Shown: piece by piece, positions 49,384 to 61,114 of the stretch
How positions within the stretch are numbered: the stretch's first letter is position 1
Layout of the letters: every line of letters begins with the position of its first letter
Assembly (NCBI GenBank): GCA_035235625.1
Contig: CP141146.1
Coordinates: forward strand, 6,194,501 to 6,258,500
Length of the DNA: 64,000 bases
Origin: Saururus chinensis
Lineage: Eukaryota; Streptophyta; Magnoliopsida; Piperales; Saururaceae
Direction: 5' to 3'
The notes under the pieces: generated by a model
What the model was told of the DNA's origin: nothing
Database searches by the model: none
The model's input: the letters and a program-made list of their open reading frames with translations, nothing else
Position numbers and translations under genes: made by a program

Positions 49384-50805
49384 AAGAGAAAGGTTCTGGG
49401 CCATGGCCCACCATCAACCTCTTATGGGAAAGAGGATACGTGAGCCGGGAATTTCACGTGATTTGGCTCTTCATCCAATGTCAAAGTGTGGATGCCTGAA
49501 ATCACCACGATTGAATTAGACAGACTAAATATTGGTAAAGAAACAGAGATAAAGTGCCACTATTTTTGCTATAAATTATATCACTATATATTGTAAATTA
49601 ACAATAATATTTTTAAATTCTGCCTATTTTATATTTTTATGTCTTTAAATTGTAATATTAATTTGGTAATTCATTAAGGGTGTTTTAGTAAAAATTAATG
49701 TTTAGATTCTTTTAGATGGCAGCCATATATATCAGCTTAATACTAATTGCTAAAATAACATGAACCTTACTTCTTATATTTTATTAATTTGAACTTTACA
49801 ATATTATATCTTTCACTCTTGAACTTAGATTTGTACATTTTTAATATTTTTGGAAAGCTTTCGACAAGCTCTATCAAATGAGATGCCACATCACAATGTT
49901 TTCTAAAAAAAAATTATATATATCACGCATATAAGACACTTCTTAACTCTTTTTATTTTTGCATTTTGCCTATATTCCATTTGTTCAGACTCACACTTTT
50001 TATGTCAATGAAAAATCCCAATGAACTCTATGAAATAAGACCCACCACTAAATTTGTCACAAAAGTTCATCCCAAAGTCCTTGGACACCATTGTCTTCAC
50101 TGTTTATGACTTAATATTTAGCCTATTAGATTTAGACTTATAGTTGTGTAGTACAAGTATTTTTTGGTTAATATATAACTTATAATTATATGTGCATTGA
50201 GAAGAGATTATCTTAATTAGAGTTTATTAAGAGACTAAGAGAAAAATATAAAATCCTATTAATTAAAAAATTCTACGTATGATTATCCTATGACCTAGTA
50301 TTTTGTAAGTGAGAGTTGGCTAGTATGATTTAAATTAGTTAAGAAATGCTTCGACCTAAGGTCGAATCCCATTGGTGCAAGGGTGCGGGTATGTTACCTA
50401 ACAAAAAAGCGCTAAACATTAGGAAACATGTAAGGCTACCAAAAGGGGACCATTTTGCGGCCTGCCTAAAAATGACCAAACTCGGCTAAACCCTTTTTGG
50501 CCCAAATAGCGAAAACCCAATATAAATCTTTAAACCATGTTTAGGCCTCATTAGCAGTTAAATCCAATAAGGGCCCAAATCGATTTTCTTGTCCCAATTC
50601 GCCCACTAAAATCCTCTTAGCTTTATCTCATATTGACGGCCTAACCAAAAATGAAAATGAGTCGTGTTTAGACACGCTTGCCCGGGTGAGGTGAGCCATA
50701 GGATTTATATATGACAACACATGTTACTATGGGATGCCAAAAATGGAAGAGTCACTCAGTATAGAGGCTTTTGTCATCCCCCTTTCGGAGTTTGTGGGGT
50801 AGCGC
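49384..50805. other. AT-rich spacer
   Basis: No gene recognised. A short GGTCGAATCCCA motif near 50363 recalls a tRNA T-arm, but no cloverleaf could be completed around it. Confidence 0.45.
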
Positions 50806-51330
50806 TTGATTGAGGAGGATAGGTTGATTGTGAGATGGGAGAAAAGAAATCGAATATGTAAATATTCCCATGTACACATTCCTCTTCGACAACTTGATGA
50901 ACACTTAGACAATTGTAGATATGAACAACAAGCTGTAGTGGATGCAGAAAATGTTGCTGGAAGAGCAGTAGTGTGTGGTGATGCTAAAATTGGAGCACCA
51001 ATTTCATTGTGTTTTATAAACAGTTTTGTTTGTCATTTTCTGAATCCATTGTGTTGGGAAGATTACTCATCGAAATCGTCAGCACCCAGATGAACAAGAA
51101 GCTCAAACCTATCATCAAGTTGATAATCAAATGACAAATAAATAGGATAAGTTGATTCCAAGACGGGAGAAGAAAAATTGACTATGTAAGTACTTCCATG
51201 CGCGCATTCCTCTTCGACAACTTAGACGAATACCTAACCAATTGTAGACATGGACAACAAGCTGTAGAGGATGAAGAAAATGGTGCTTGAGCAGCAGTAG
51301 TGCATGGTGACGTTGAAATTGGTGCTGGAA
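50806..51330 (+). pseudogene. Unrecognised coding-like fragment in two diverged tandem copies
   Basis: A 95-codon frame (50806-51093) begins with charged sequence around WEKRNRICKYSHVHIPLRQL. About 330 bp later (51143-51330) the same segment recurs with stops and changes, including the shared TTCCTCTTCGACAACTT and ACAACAAGCTGTAG stretches. A possible C-x-x-x-H pattern is too weak to assign. It may be a piece of a transposase or a degraded gene. I cannot assign a function. Confidence 0.4.
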
Positions 51331-51339
51331 GAGGAGTAG

Positions 51340-52990
51340 GGCATGTAATATTCAAAAAGTTTTAGGTATTTTTTAAGAATATTTCTTGATTTTTTCCTAT
51401 TTTTTTTATTTTTTGAAAAATTTTCAGAATTTAGGATATACATAGTAGTTTTGGGCTATGCAGAAAGATCTGAAAGGCCCATTACATAGGCAATTAGGTA
51501 AATACTGAACCCCTTAATTTGGGAAAGTCTAATCTACCTAAGAATCCTTCTCCTACTTAATTCCATCATTATATAATTAAGCCCTAATTTCCTCGACATA
51601 TATATGAGTATTTCACCTAATTTTAGCCTTATTGTGCTTTGGAAAAAATTGGAAGACATTGGGAGGAAGAATGTGGTTGACGGCGACAATGGATCAATGG
51701 AAAAAGGGCAATTAAGGTAGGATTTATTATCTTAGTTCTCGAGTCAAGATTAAGTAATGTTAATTAAGCAAAAATCAAGTATTTGTTATTAATTTAAGAG
51801 AAAACGGTGGCAAGAGAGGCAACCGTACCACTCGCCCGTTTTTTCCAACCAGTCATTTTCCAAACGGTCAGTCATTCCACTCCGGCCCATTTTTGCTAGA
51901 CAGTCAAACGTTCTACTCCAACCAAAACCCCGATCGCCAGTATAGAATGACCGTGGTGTGCGCTCTATCATCGGGGAGAACAAAAAAAAGCCATTTTCCA
52001 GCATGCTCTGCTCAGGCCATAGGGTGTCGATCGGTGGCCAGCACTCAGTGAGGAAGATAAAAACGATTTCCGGCCTTGCTCTAGCTTTGGCCGCAATGAG
52101 CATATGCATCTCAGTGTGGGTAGAACGGGCAGCGGGAGTTTGTAGTACTGGGGGGATTTCGGTGCGGCCGAAAGTCTGCGTTGATCGGAGGCATGAGACC
52201 CAACATCAGCTAGCCTTGTGCCGTTGTGTGGATTTCTGCTTCTCTGTTATTGGGTCGTGGACAACCACTATCGGGGGAAGAGGAGTTGGCCGCTTGAGCC
52301 ACTAATGGTGCACAATGGCCTTTGTTTCCTTGTTTTCTGGCATTGTCCTGCCTTCTTTGGTCGGAGATCTGTCGCCTAAGCCCCGCTGTATCTTCCCCTC
52401 CTCACTACATCTGGAGGAAAAAGATGACCCGCTGTAGGCCGGGCCCGTGACCCATATTTTATTTGCAAGAAAACATACCAGTGGTTTTTTTTAAAAAAAG
52501 TTTATTGATGCAAGCCCATCCGCACAAAGAACAAGCAAATATGAATCCAATGTAACAAAATCATAAGAACTTACCAAACTCAAAACAATCCACCAACTTT
52601 TAACTCAACAAAAACAAAAATATATTTTCTCTATTTAGTTCTATCCCATTATTAGCCTTTCATGTTTCTCTCTCCGTTCAACTTTTAAAGTTTTTTCTCT
52701 TTGTGCTCTTTTGTATTCTACCTTCTACTTTTGTCATCTTATGTGACTTATGATTCACCTTTAAGTCTCTTGATATGTTGATTACCAGTTGGGCAGAAAT
52801 AGCATCCCACATTGGAGATGCTCTAAGTTTCAGACTTTTGTATAGCTCATAACTGACTACTCTCGCCCAATTCACCATGCCTTGAGGTTTGGTTTTTTCT
52901 TAGACGTCAGTATTAGTCTTTATCCTTTAATTAACTAATAGGAAAATTAAATCTGAAACTCTCTTACAGGCATTGCTTCTTAAATGCAGC
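51340..52990. other. Spacer with a moderately GC-rich patch
   Basis: Open frames at 51789-52109 (minus, 106 codons) and 51958-52305 (plus, 115 codons) overlap each other and show no family motif. I see no support for a gene. Confidence 0.4.
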
Positions 52991-53126
52991 ACAAAAGTTC
53001 CAGCAAGATCACTGCCATTGCAAATCTCCTTTCACGTTCTTGTCAAAAACCCCAGCACAAGCTGCACAAGAGTTCCTGCAAGATCAATGCCATTGCAAAT
53101 CTTTTTCCACATTCTTGTCAAGAGAC
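52991..53126. repeat. Two tandem ~75-bp units
   Basis: Units start at 52991 (ACAAAAGTTCCAGCAAGATC) and 53066 (ACAAGAGTTCCTGCAAGATC) and share GCCATTGCAAATCT and TTCTTGTCAA, with about ten differences. They lie 300-430 bp downstream of the SARD4-like stop codon. Confidence 0.85.
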
Positions 53127-53423
53127 TCAAAACCCTCTTCGGTTGGAGTGGTTTGAATCCTAACCAGTAACACAAATTATTGTTCATACCTGAATTCAAG
53201 AGCAAACTCTAATGCCCCATATAAGAGCACCCATCCACCAGAGATCTAGTTCTTCATTCTTTTGATTATTCAGCAAACATTATGGATTATGAGTACAGGA
53301 TCCTACATACAAACAGCTTAAAATTTGGCCCATATGGCCTTCTAATTCATCTCATCTTTGATTACTCTCTGAACAATATGGCCATGTGAAACTGGTATAG
53401 ACAGCCTTGAATCAGGCTTGTTG

Positions 53424-54416
53424 TCATTGAGAAATTTTCTCATATACCAACTGCGCAGCTAGGATGTCCAGTACGCCAAACCCAACTGACTTGAACACGG
53501 TGATTTCCTCCTCGTTCCTCCTCCCTTCCCTCTCCCCCTTCATCAAATCCAGCAGCATTCCCACCTGTTCCCGGCCAATGACCCCTCGGCCGAAGGCGCC
53601 CACCAGCTCTCCGGCTTCCTCCATCGCCTCCGGGCAGTCCACGAACACCCTCCCCCTCCTCACCGCCTCCTCGTCGCACTCCCTCATTGCGGGGCTGAAC
53701 GACCCGATCAGACCCAGGTGGGCTCCGGCCCTCAAGGCCCCGCCTTTCACAAGCGGGCGGTCAGCGCCGGTCGCGCAGGCGACGATGTCCCCCAACGCCA
53801 CAGCCTCGTCCAGGTCTTCCACGGCGGAGACGTCCCCGACAACCTCCCTATTCAGTTCATCCGCCAAGTTGCGAGCTTTCTCCGCCGTTCGATTCCAGAT
53901 GACGATTTTGTGGAGGGTGGGGACGGCGGCGAGGTGGGCACGAACGACGTGCGGGGCGAGCGACCCGGCGCCGACCACTGAGAGAACGCGGGCGCCTGGC
54001 CGGGCAAGGAGCCTGGCGGCGAGGGCGGCTATGGAGGCGGTGCGGCGGAGGGTGAGCTCGGAGCCATCGAGGACGGCAAGGTGACGGCCGGTAGCGGAGT
54101 CGAAGAGGAGGTAGGATGCGTGGACGGATGGGAGGCCAAGGGCGGAGTTTCCCGGGAAGGCGGTGACGACCTTGACGCCGATGTAGGGGAGGAGGGGATG
54201 ATGAGACCAAGAGGGCATAAAGAGGAGGGAGGAGGAGGGGCCGACGGGGAAGTTGGGCCTGCTGGGGGAGTGGATGGCTGAGGAGAGGGCAGGGAGGGAG
54301 ACAGCGAGGTGGTCAATGAGAACGGTGGGGGAGAGGGCGGAGGCAACGGCGTCCGGACCCAGGTAGACCGGAGCGGTGGTGGGTCGGGCGGCTGCGGTGG
54401 GTTCAGCGTCGGCCAT
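53424..54416 (-). CDS. SARD4: SARD4-type reductase (ornithine cyclodeaminase/mu-crystallin family), single exon
   Basis: 330 residues in one open frame, the usual length for plant SARD4 (Arabidopsis At5g52810). SARD4 reduces the cyclic imine made by ALD1 (2,3-dehydropipecolate) to pipecolic acid, the precursor of N-hydroxypipecolate in systemic acquired resistance. It acts in the plastid in Arabidopsis. The substrate region has LLFMPSW (64-70), YIGVKVVTAFPGN (78-90, with the conserved Lys at 82) and LTLRRTAS (121-128). The NAD(P)-binding Rossmann motif is VVGAGSLAPH at 147-156, followed by IVIWNRTAEKA. Later family motifs are DIVACATG, HLGLIGSFSPAMREC and TVFKSVGFGVLDI. The Met start is the only one giving a full family N-terminus. 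GC content is far above the flanks, as in BCH exon 1. No transit peptide is obvious. Confidence 0.93.
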   Translation of the reverse strand: MADAEPTAAARPTTAPVYLGPDAVASALSPTVLIDHLAVSLPALSSAIHSPSRPNFPVGPSSSLLFMPSWSHHPLLPYIGVKVVTAFPGNSALGLPSVHASYLLFDSATGRHLAVLDGSELTLRRTASIAALAARLLARPGARVLSVVGAGSLAPHVVRAHLAAVPTLHKIVIWNRTAEKARNLADELNREVVGDVSAVEDLDEAVALGDIVACATGADRPLVKGGALRAGAHLGLIGSFSPAMRECDEEAVRRGRVFVDCPEAMEEAGELVGAFGRGVIGREQVGMLLDLMKGEREGRRNEEEITVFKSVGFGVLDILAAQLVYEKISQ

Positions 54417-55025
54417 TGGAGGAGCTTGGAACGAACAGAGACAACCGCAGACTACGACTGGGAAAGAAGACTTCAGACTTCAGAGACGACTGAAATGAAT
54501 TAATGGGCCAGTTGAATTTCGGCCCAGTTAAAAGTTCAACCCACGCGCTCACCCCCAACCAGCTGTGGGCTTTGGAGAGAGTACCAGTATGTGTTAAATA
54601 CGTATTGTAACTTATGGGCCCATTTTAAACCTGATCCACATATGTTCAACATGAATTGGTGCTGAACGCGTGAGCATACCTTCCTAATTCTTTGAGCCAA
54701 AATTTCATAAATTAATGTAGACGAAGATGCATTAAGGAAGGAACTGAATCAATTTATTTTCTTAGCAGTTCATGTGAAATGTACTTTTTTCTAGTCTAAA
54801 GAGTGCATGGCAATTACCAGAGTTGTAATCAGGTTGGTCACGTGTGATCTACGCTGGTGAAGTTTCATGGGCAATTTATTTTCTTAGCAGTTTGTGTGAA
54901 ATGTACATGAGATGTTTCAAGTGTTTTTAATTAATACGACTCGTGCTGCTTGATGGCCTAATGCACCATTCATCCCGGGTAATTGACGGCTAATTACACT
55001 GTTAAAATTTCACCGACAACCAATG

Positions 55026-55216
55026 TATTCTCTCTTGTTTTATATTAAGGAAAAAATGTATTTTATATTAAGAATTTTATTTTATTTTATTTAAGTAGTT
55101 AGGTACTTTAGAAAGAGTATTAATTTTATTTTCTCTTATCTTAAATATGAGTTTTACTATTTAATAAAAATTACTATTTTTCTAAATGTAACTATTAATA
55201 AAATACGAAGAGAGTA
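55026..55216. mobile_element. Stowaway-like MITE
   Basis: From TATTCTCTCTTGTTTTA to ATACGAAGAGAGTA. The body is TTTAATAAAAATTACTATTTT. It lies between the SARD4-like gene and Harbinger copy 2. Confidence 0.6.
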
Positions 55217-55903
55217 TTATATTTGACCGGGGAAGTAGTGTCTCCAATACTAACTTATATTGCTCTCATATACTAGTTTATGGTCTTAAGGTAGTGGCTT
55301 TAATATTGTCATTGTGCTTAAGGCTGAAATCAGGCATCCACAGAGTTTTGCCCTCGCTCGGCTTTAACCCTAGGTGGGCTTTAAAAATCTAGCCCTTTAG
55401 TAGGCTTAGATTGGGCCACATGTTTAAATAGGGTCCTATAAATTTATCTTGTAGGGCATAAGATCATAAGTATTTGGCTTATTAGTGAGATCCTTCGCAC
55501 CCAACTATGATGACTTGTAAAGTTCAAATTTCTTAAACTTCTTTAAAATATACAAATTTCACCTTTTTTTCCTTTAAAGTTTCAAGATATAACATTTTTT
55601 ATATGAGTTTCTGCTCATTGAGTTGAGCGTGTGCCCTACCATTGCATGTTATCAGATTCCGATTTGATAGCATACATAACATGGGGCACATCAGTTTTTA
55701 CATCCTTGATAAATTTGAATCTCAATTTAACAAACCCATAAAATCACGGTTCATGCTAAGGCACTTGAGCCACTCATACAAACTTTTATCTTAAAATTAT
55801 TATTTTTATATATTTTAGGATAAGCCAAAAGGGCTATCTTTTACTCTTAATCCCTAACTTAACTTCATTTAAAGTGCCAAACAAATTTAAGTCATAACAC
55901 TTA

Positions 55904-56817
55904 GGCGTTGTTTGGATGACGCTTTTTACTAGCTTTCTACCCATTTTTAACAGTTTTGTAAATAAATCTTGTTTGGTTGGATAATTTAAATTAAATATTT
56001 TACTTTGTTTGAAAAATATCTTTAACCTTACTTTTGGCTTATTTTTACTTTCTACCTGTTTTTTGTCTAACTTTCATCCGGAGGAGGGTTAGGTTAAAAG
56101 TGTCTCAACAAAAGGTTAAAAAAAAATATTAACATTTTTGCCCTTCTCCTATATTGTGGCACAACTCAATCCCGCGAACTATTCATTATTTCATAAGTCA
56201 TTTCCTTTTCTGTAACACTCTTCTCATTTCTCTTCCCACCATCATTTATATCCTCTCTAGTCCGAATTTCTTCCCATTTTTCCTCCCGCCATCACTTATA
56301 TCCTCTCCGAGCCCGATTTCAAATCAGACCCGCATTTCATCTTCCTCTCCAGGCCACAAGTGCATTTGCTCACCGATCTTCTACATCATCTGTTGATCCC
56401 GTTCACTAGGCGGACTCTATCTTCCCTTGGTGTTAATTTTCATTCCCTTTCTAGCAACAAAAACATGTTGTCATTGCGGAGATAATAAATCCTTGCAGAG
56501 GTATTTGTTACGTAGAAAAGCTATAACTACTAGCTATTACTTTTTCTAACTTGTATTATTTTATTTTATAAGTAAAGATGGAGTTTACATAGGTTTGTAA
56601 AGTTTATAACATAATTATTGAGGGGTAAAGTAGGTATTTCTCATAACTCATATATATAAAATCTAATAGTTATCCAAATAAGATTTTTAGAATTTTGTTT
56701 AAAATTTAATTTTATATAATATATATCTAAACATAACCCACTTTTATTTTATTTTTAAAAAAACGATTTAAACGAAAAGTAACTTTTCCATGACACAAAA
56801 GTTATCCAAACGATGCC
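55904..56817. mobile_element. Harbinger-type non-autonomous element, copy 2
   Basis: 914 bp, with ends GGCGTTGTTTGGATGACG and ATCCAAACGATGCC, flanked by TTA at 55901-55903 and 56818-56820. It shares long stretches with 39477-40504, such as GCTTATTTTT...TTTCTACC and the CATCATTTATATCCTCTC region. The 127-bp segment is present once. Confidence 0.8.
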
Positions 56818-56820
56818 TTA

Positions 56821-58684
56821 GTTTCCATTGGCCTCGTAGGGCCGAGCCGGCCAGCCTACCCTACAAAATTTCACCTTGTCCCTTCTTGGTTTCAGTGAAT
56901 GGTTCACTCACTTTGTCCCTTCGTTGGTTTCACTTAATGATTCATTCGCTGAAGCTCCCAAGCTACTCCCATGTCATAGATCACCCAAGTATTAGTTAGA
57001 AGAGATTTTTATGTTTTTTTTAATAATGAATCCAACGTAACTTATGTATAACAACCGTCCATCTGCAAGATTGACGTCGTCACACACTTAATATATGTTT
57101 GCTTCAATAATGCTAATATGCGTGTTCAAAGTAGATCTTAATGCATAACTTAGGATGGGCTCCTTGTACTAAAAAAGAATGAACTAACCATTAGGTAGCC
57201 CTTAGTCACGAGTAGAACGTTTTGTCCGTGTTAATCTCATGCCTGTCACCAGTCGCATCTCTCTCTCCTCTATCGTGTAATTTAGCTACTAATCTTTCCT
57301 CAGCCACTAATCTTTTCTCAATTTGCGTACTAGCTTTCCAAACGTCAGGGTTGAGCATCATTGTCCACTAGCACCAAGTCCAAATTATCATTTCATCATT
57401 CAGTTCCTATCCCTGAAACGCCTACATAGATCACAATCATTCTTGCTTGAAGACATTGCAGGACTCGTCTTGTTGATCGTGAAGACAGCAGGAGACGCGT
57501 AATCAGGGACCCCGTGGGCACAGTCCACATGCAGACGAACAAATTGCAACAGTGAAAGCGATCCCATTTCGAAACGTATTCCCTGTACGCGCATAACAAA
57601 ACATCCAGGCTAAAAATGCCCTCGAGTATGGCGGAGACAGACAAACCCCAAGTAGAAGACAAGCAACCAACTGGCCGAGTCTCTACCACTGCTCATCCCA
57701 GGCTGCAAACTGGCGATCTAATACGAGAGAAACGAACTCTGTTGTGTTCAATTTCCATTCTTTTCACCTCTCCTTCCTCGATGACATTCAATGGTCGTTA
57801 CAGCACCGAAAGAGAAGGCATGCTAAGCAAATAAATTGTACAGAAGTCATGAAGCAAGGAGATGGGAGCTCGCTGAATTGGCTGGAGGAGGTGACATTCA
57901 ATGGTGAAAGAGAATGGCGTAACAGAGAGGTAGATAGAGATATAGGCTATTAACTCATTTCAGAAGGCTTTCTGCCATCTTTCTGGGCTCTGTCCAAGTC
58001 TGTTCATGGGGACCGTGCGGGTTTCAATCAATGACGTCAGGGATATCATATTCCCGCAAACCCACACAGACAGCAGACTGCCCCAAGCTGCCACTGCTAC
58101 AGTTCTCTCTCTCTCTCTTTCTCTCTCTCGTCATTCTAGAACCACAATTAATTAATTCATATAACTGACTTAGCATTATTAAACGATAATAATACGATTA
58201 TTTTAGATTAATGGGTGGCAGCGTGGATTTGATGATCGAATCGGATTTCCCTGCACCCGAGACAAATATCATAAACATTTGGGCACATTTTAGTTATCCC
58301 CTTTGCGAGATCTTCAGGCATGGACCAAATCATTCCCCTATCTTCCTCCTTTATGCATGAAGAGGAAGATGCTCATCCTCTTTATAATACAAGTCAAAAG
58401 AGCACTTGAGAGTTTCAAATTTAGATGTTCAAGAGAACTGGAATTGGAAGAACTGCTTCCGTTGGAAAGAGTACATCAAATACATGATCTGGTTCGTTGT
58501 TTTTATTCCTTAATGTGTCCGTCTAATATATGTAAAGCAGGTGGATATTGACCATGATGACAGTTATTAAAGCTCAAAAGTGAGGCAAAGATTCGAAGAA
58601 GGAAAAATTGATAAAGATTAGTTTAAGGACGAACTCTCACGAAGTACAGCATGATAATTGAAGTGGTGATTTCGATTTGTTTTC
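56821..58684. other. Spacer and trihelix 3' flank
   Basis: A region at 57390-57960 has a higher GC content and repeats GACATTCAATGG at 57782 and 57890. Its frames on both strands have no recognised domain. A CT microsatellite lies at about 58104-58130, and an ACGT-core site GACGTCA at 58034. Confidence 0.4.
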
Positions 58685-61078
58685 CTAGTCATGGTTGTCT
58701 TCTTCTTCCTCGTCCTCGTCCTCGTCCTCGTCATCTTCATCATCATCATCTTCCTGATCCGGGTCATCTACTTCGTTGTCGTGCTCTTGTTGGAGCTGAA
58801 GCAGCACTTCTCTCGCATTAATCTCAATTGCTTCACTGTAGTTGTCATTACCAGAACCCAGTTCAGGGTATTTGAAGCTGAACTGCTGCCCTTCAACAAA
58901 TTCAAAAGATGGGTTCTGCAGAGTACAGTGTTCGGATGGCACGACCATGGCATCCAAGAACTGTGAGTCATCTTTAGAAGCCACAACTGAGAGTTGATCC
59001 GAATGATTCCGTGATGACTTGGAGTAGAGCTCATCCAGCTGGTGGAAGTAAGGGCAGGTCTTGGAGTTTTGGGACCTCCTCTTAACGTTGTCCTTCGTCT
59101 TCCTGAAGTACTTGTTAATATTCTCCCACTTCTCTTTGCATCTCTTGGCACTCCTCTGATACCCCATTGCCGCCATGGAAGAGCTCACCTCTTCCCACAG
59201 AGGAGCCTTCAGGCCTGGCTCCTGAAACCTCGTCTCTAGCCCACTTCTCACCCGAATCAAGGCTTGAACTTCAGACTTGGGCCATCTCCTCGAGTTAAGA
59301 TAATCCACATTGCCCCCATTGTTGAGATGACTATTAGTGTTGCTATCACTGTTGAAAGATTCCATTAATGCTTCATTGTTAGCTTTTTCTCCACCTAACT
59401 TCGTCTCTTCTAAGCCCTTTTGAGCCTCCATTAACTGGGTCTTACCGGGGAGACTGATACTCTCACCTGTGAACTTCTCAAGGAAAGAGACAATGGCGGC
59501 TTCTCTGCTGGAAGCAAGGGCCTGCTCCTGAGCTCTTGCCATGGCTTCGCGGTCATACTTGGCCAACTCTTGCCTCCTCCAGGCCTCCTCCCGACTAATC
59601 CTCTCCTGGTCCCTCTTCTCCATCACTTCCAAGAATTTCTTGTGCAGGTTCTCTTGGTGTTCCATAAGCTGTTTAATCAAGTTATGGAAGAAAGCAGCGA
59701 TTGAGCTCAGCTGCTTCCTCTTCTTCTTCTTCCTGCTCTTCTGGTGCTTCTTCAGCGATGCTTCTTCTCCGGTCAAAGTTTCTGACCCATGGTCGATCCC
59801 GCTGTGCGAGCCCCCGGCAACACCGGCTACGCCAGTGTTGTTGGGCTCGTTGTTGTCTCCAGTGAGGGCCGAGCCGGACCCGGCTTGGTTGTTGCCTCCA
59901 CAGCCGTCGCTGTTGTGGGTATAGATGGCTTCCAGCTCACTGAAGAGCCCATAGTTGCTGCCACTGGTCCTCCTCTCTTCGTTTTCATTTACATCTTCTC
60001 CTTCCTTCGGGTACTTGTACGAGGCTGCTTCCTCCTTCTCCTTACACCTCTTGTTGTTCCTGTTGATGAACTCCAAGTCCAAAGGCCTCCTGAAAATGAA
60101 ATCACAAGAGTTCATGAGCAGAAAGACTAGGAAAAAAATAGCGACTTCAGTTAAATCTGTAGAAGAAGAAGCATGAGATCACTACTTGTATGAAAAATTG
60201 GGAATTGTTGCAGTTTTTTTCCCCGTGAACTCAAAGGGTTCAGCTTTAATCCGTACCCTCGAAAGGGAAGCAACTTTTCGCCATTAATGATTAAAATAAA
60301 GTAGAAAATGTGATTTCATTCAGCCCCATCAGATGAAACAACCATTACAAGTTTCTTCGATTATCAACATAAAAACAATTCACTGGACGCAATTGTAATT
60401 CCCAAATCTGTTCAGAGTAATTACACTGGCAAGGCCTGCACAGATCTCTCATCCTTTACCTCTTTACGAAATTCCTGATGGATTCCCCTTCATCTTGGAA
60501 AGAGGGTACGAAGGAAAAATAGATAAAAACAAACTTCGGAAATGGTGGGCGTTTTTTTGCTATACTTACCAGGAGGGCTCTTTAATGGCAGCTTGCTCCT
60601 CTTCCCGTTGCTGATGGTGCCACCGACGCACCAGCTGGCCATCGGATCCACCAACTGAACCGTGCACTGCACCGCCCCCGTTCAGGCCCTCGCCGGCGCA
60701 GCGACTCCCGTTCACCCTTAGCGAAAAGTTGCTATTGACAAAATGGGGAGCAGGCGGGGGAGCCATGACCAGCCCCTCAGTCGAGCTCTCGGGACCCGGC
60801 TCCTGCTCATCCTCCAGACCTAGCTTCTGGTGCAGCCTCCTATGCTGCTGCTGCTGATGATGAAATACCGGGAACTGGGTGGGTTGCTGGAAGAAGAAGT
60901 GCTGGGTGGTCGGCACCGCTGGGTGCAGATGCTGGTGAAACTTCCCGCTCTGCCGGAGCTGCTGCTGCTGCTTCTGTGGCTGGGCCGGGCTGCTCATATC
61001 GCAGGACATGGAGAGGAGAGAGGCGCAGCCGTCCACCATGAATTGCTGAAGCTCCGGGACTCCATAACCAGACTGCAT
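58685..61078 (-). CDS. GT-2-type trihelix transcription factor with one intact DNA-binding domain, two exons
   Basis: Exons 61078-60570 and 60089-58685 (GT-AG) give 637 residues. The start chosen is the Met of MQSGYGVPELQQFM, because GxPELxQ at the N-terminus recurs in PTL/GT-2 relatives. An in-frame Met at 61114 would add 12 residues. The C-terminal trihelix is complete at about 437-525: RRWPKSEV, PLWEEVSSSMAAMGYQRSAKRCKEKWENINKYFRKTK and CPYFHQLDELY, with Trp at 439, 468 and 491. A central Lys-rich, long charged alpha-helix (about 289-371) matches the GT-2 dimerisation region, with REEAWRRQELAKYDREA. The tail is almost all Asp/Glu (about 605-637). The N-terminal trihelix is reduced to RRWHHQQREEEQ plus NKRCKEKEE and NYGLFSELEAIY around 154-226, without helix 1 and most of helix 2. 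It is nuclear by family. GT-2 factors bind GT-elements. Confidence 0.9.
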
Positions 61079-61114
61079 CTTGGGTCTTCTCCCCCAGCCT
61101 TCCGGATCTGTCAC

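Noticed and set aside
50340..50400. tRNA-like T-arm motif (GGTCGAATCCCA)
   Set aside because: No acceptor stem, D-arm or anticodon arm could be placed upstream.
53464..54084. 206-codon antisense open frame
   Set aside because: Shadow of the SARD4-like gene in GC-rich sequence.
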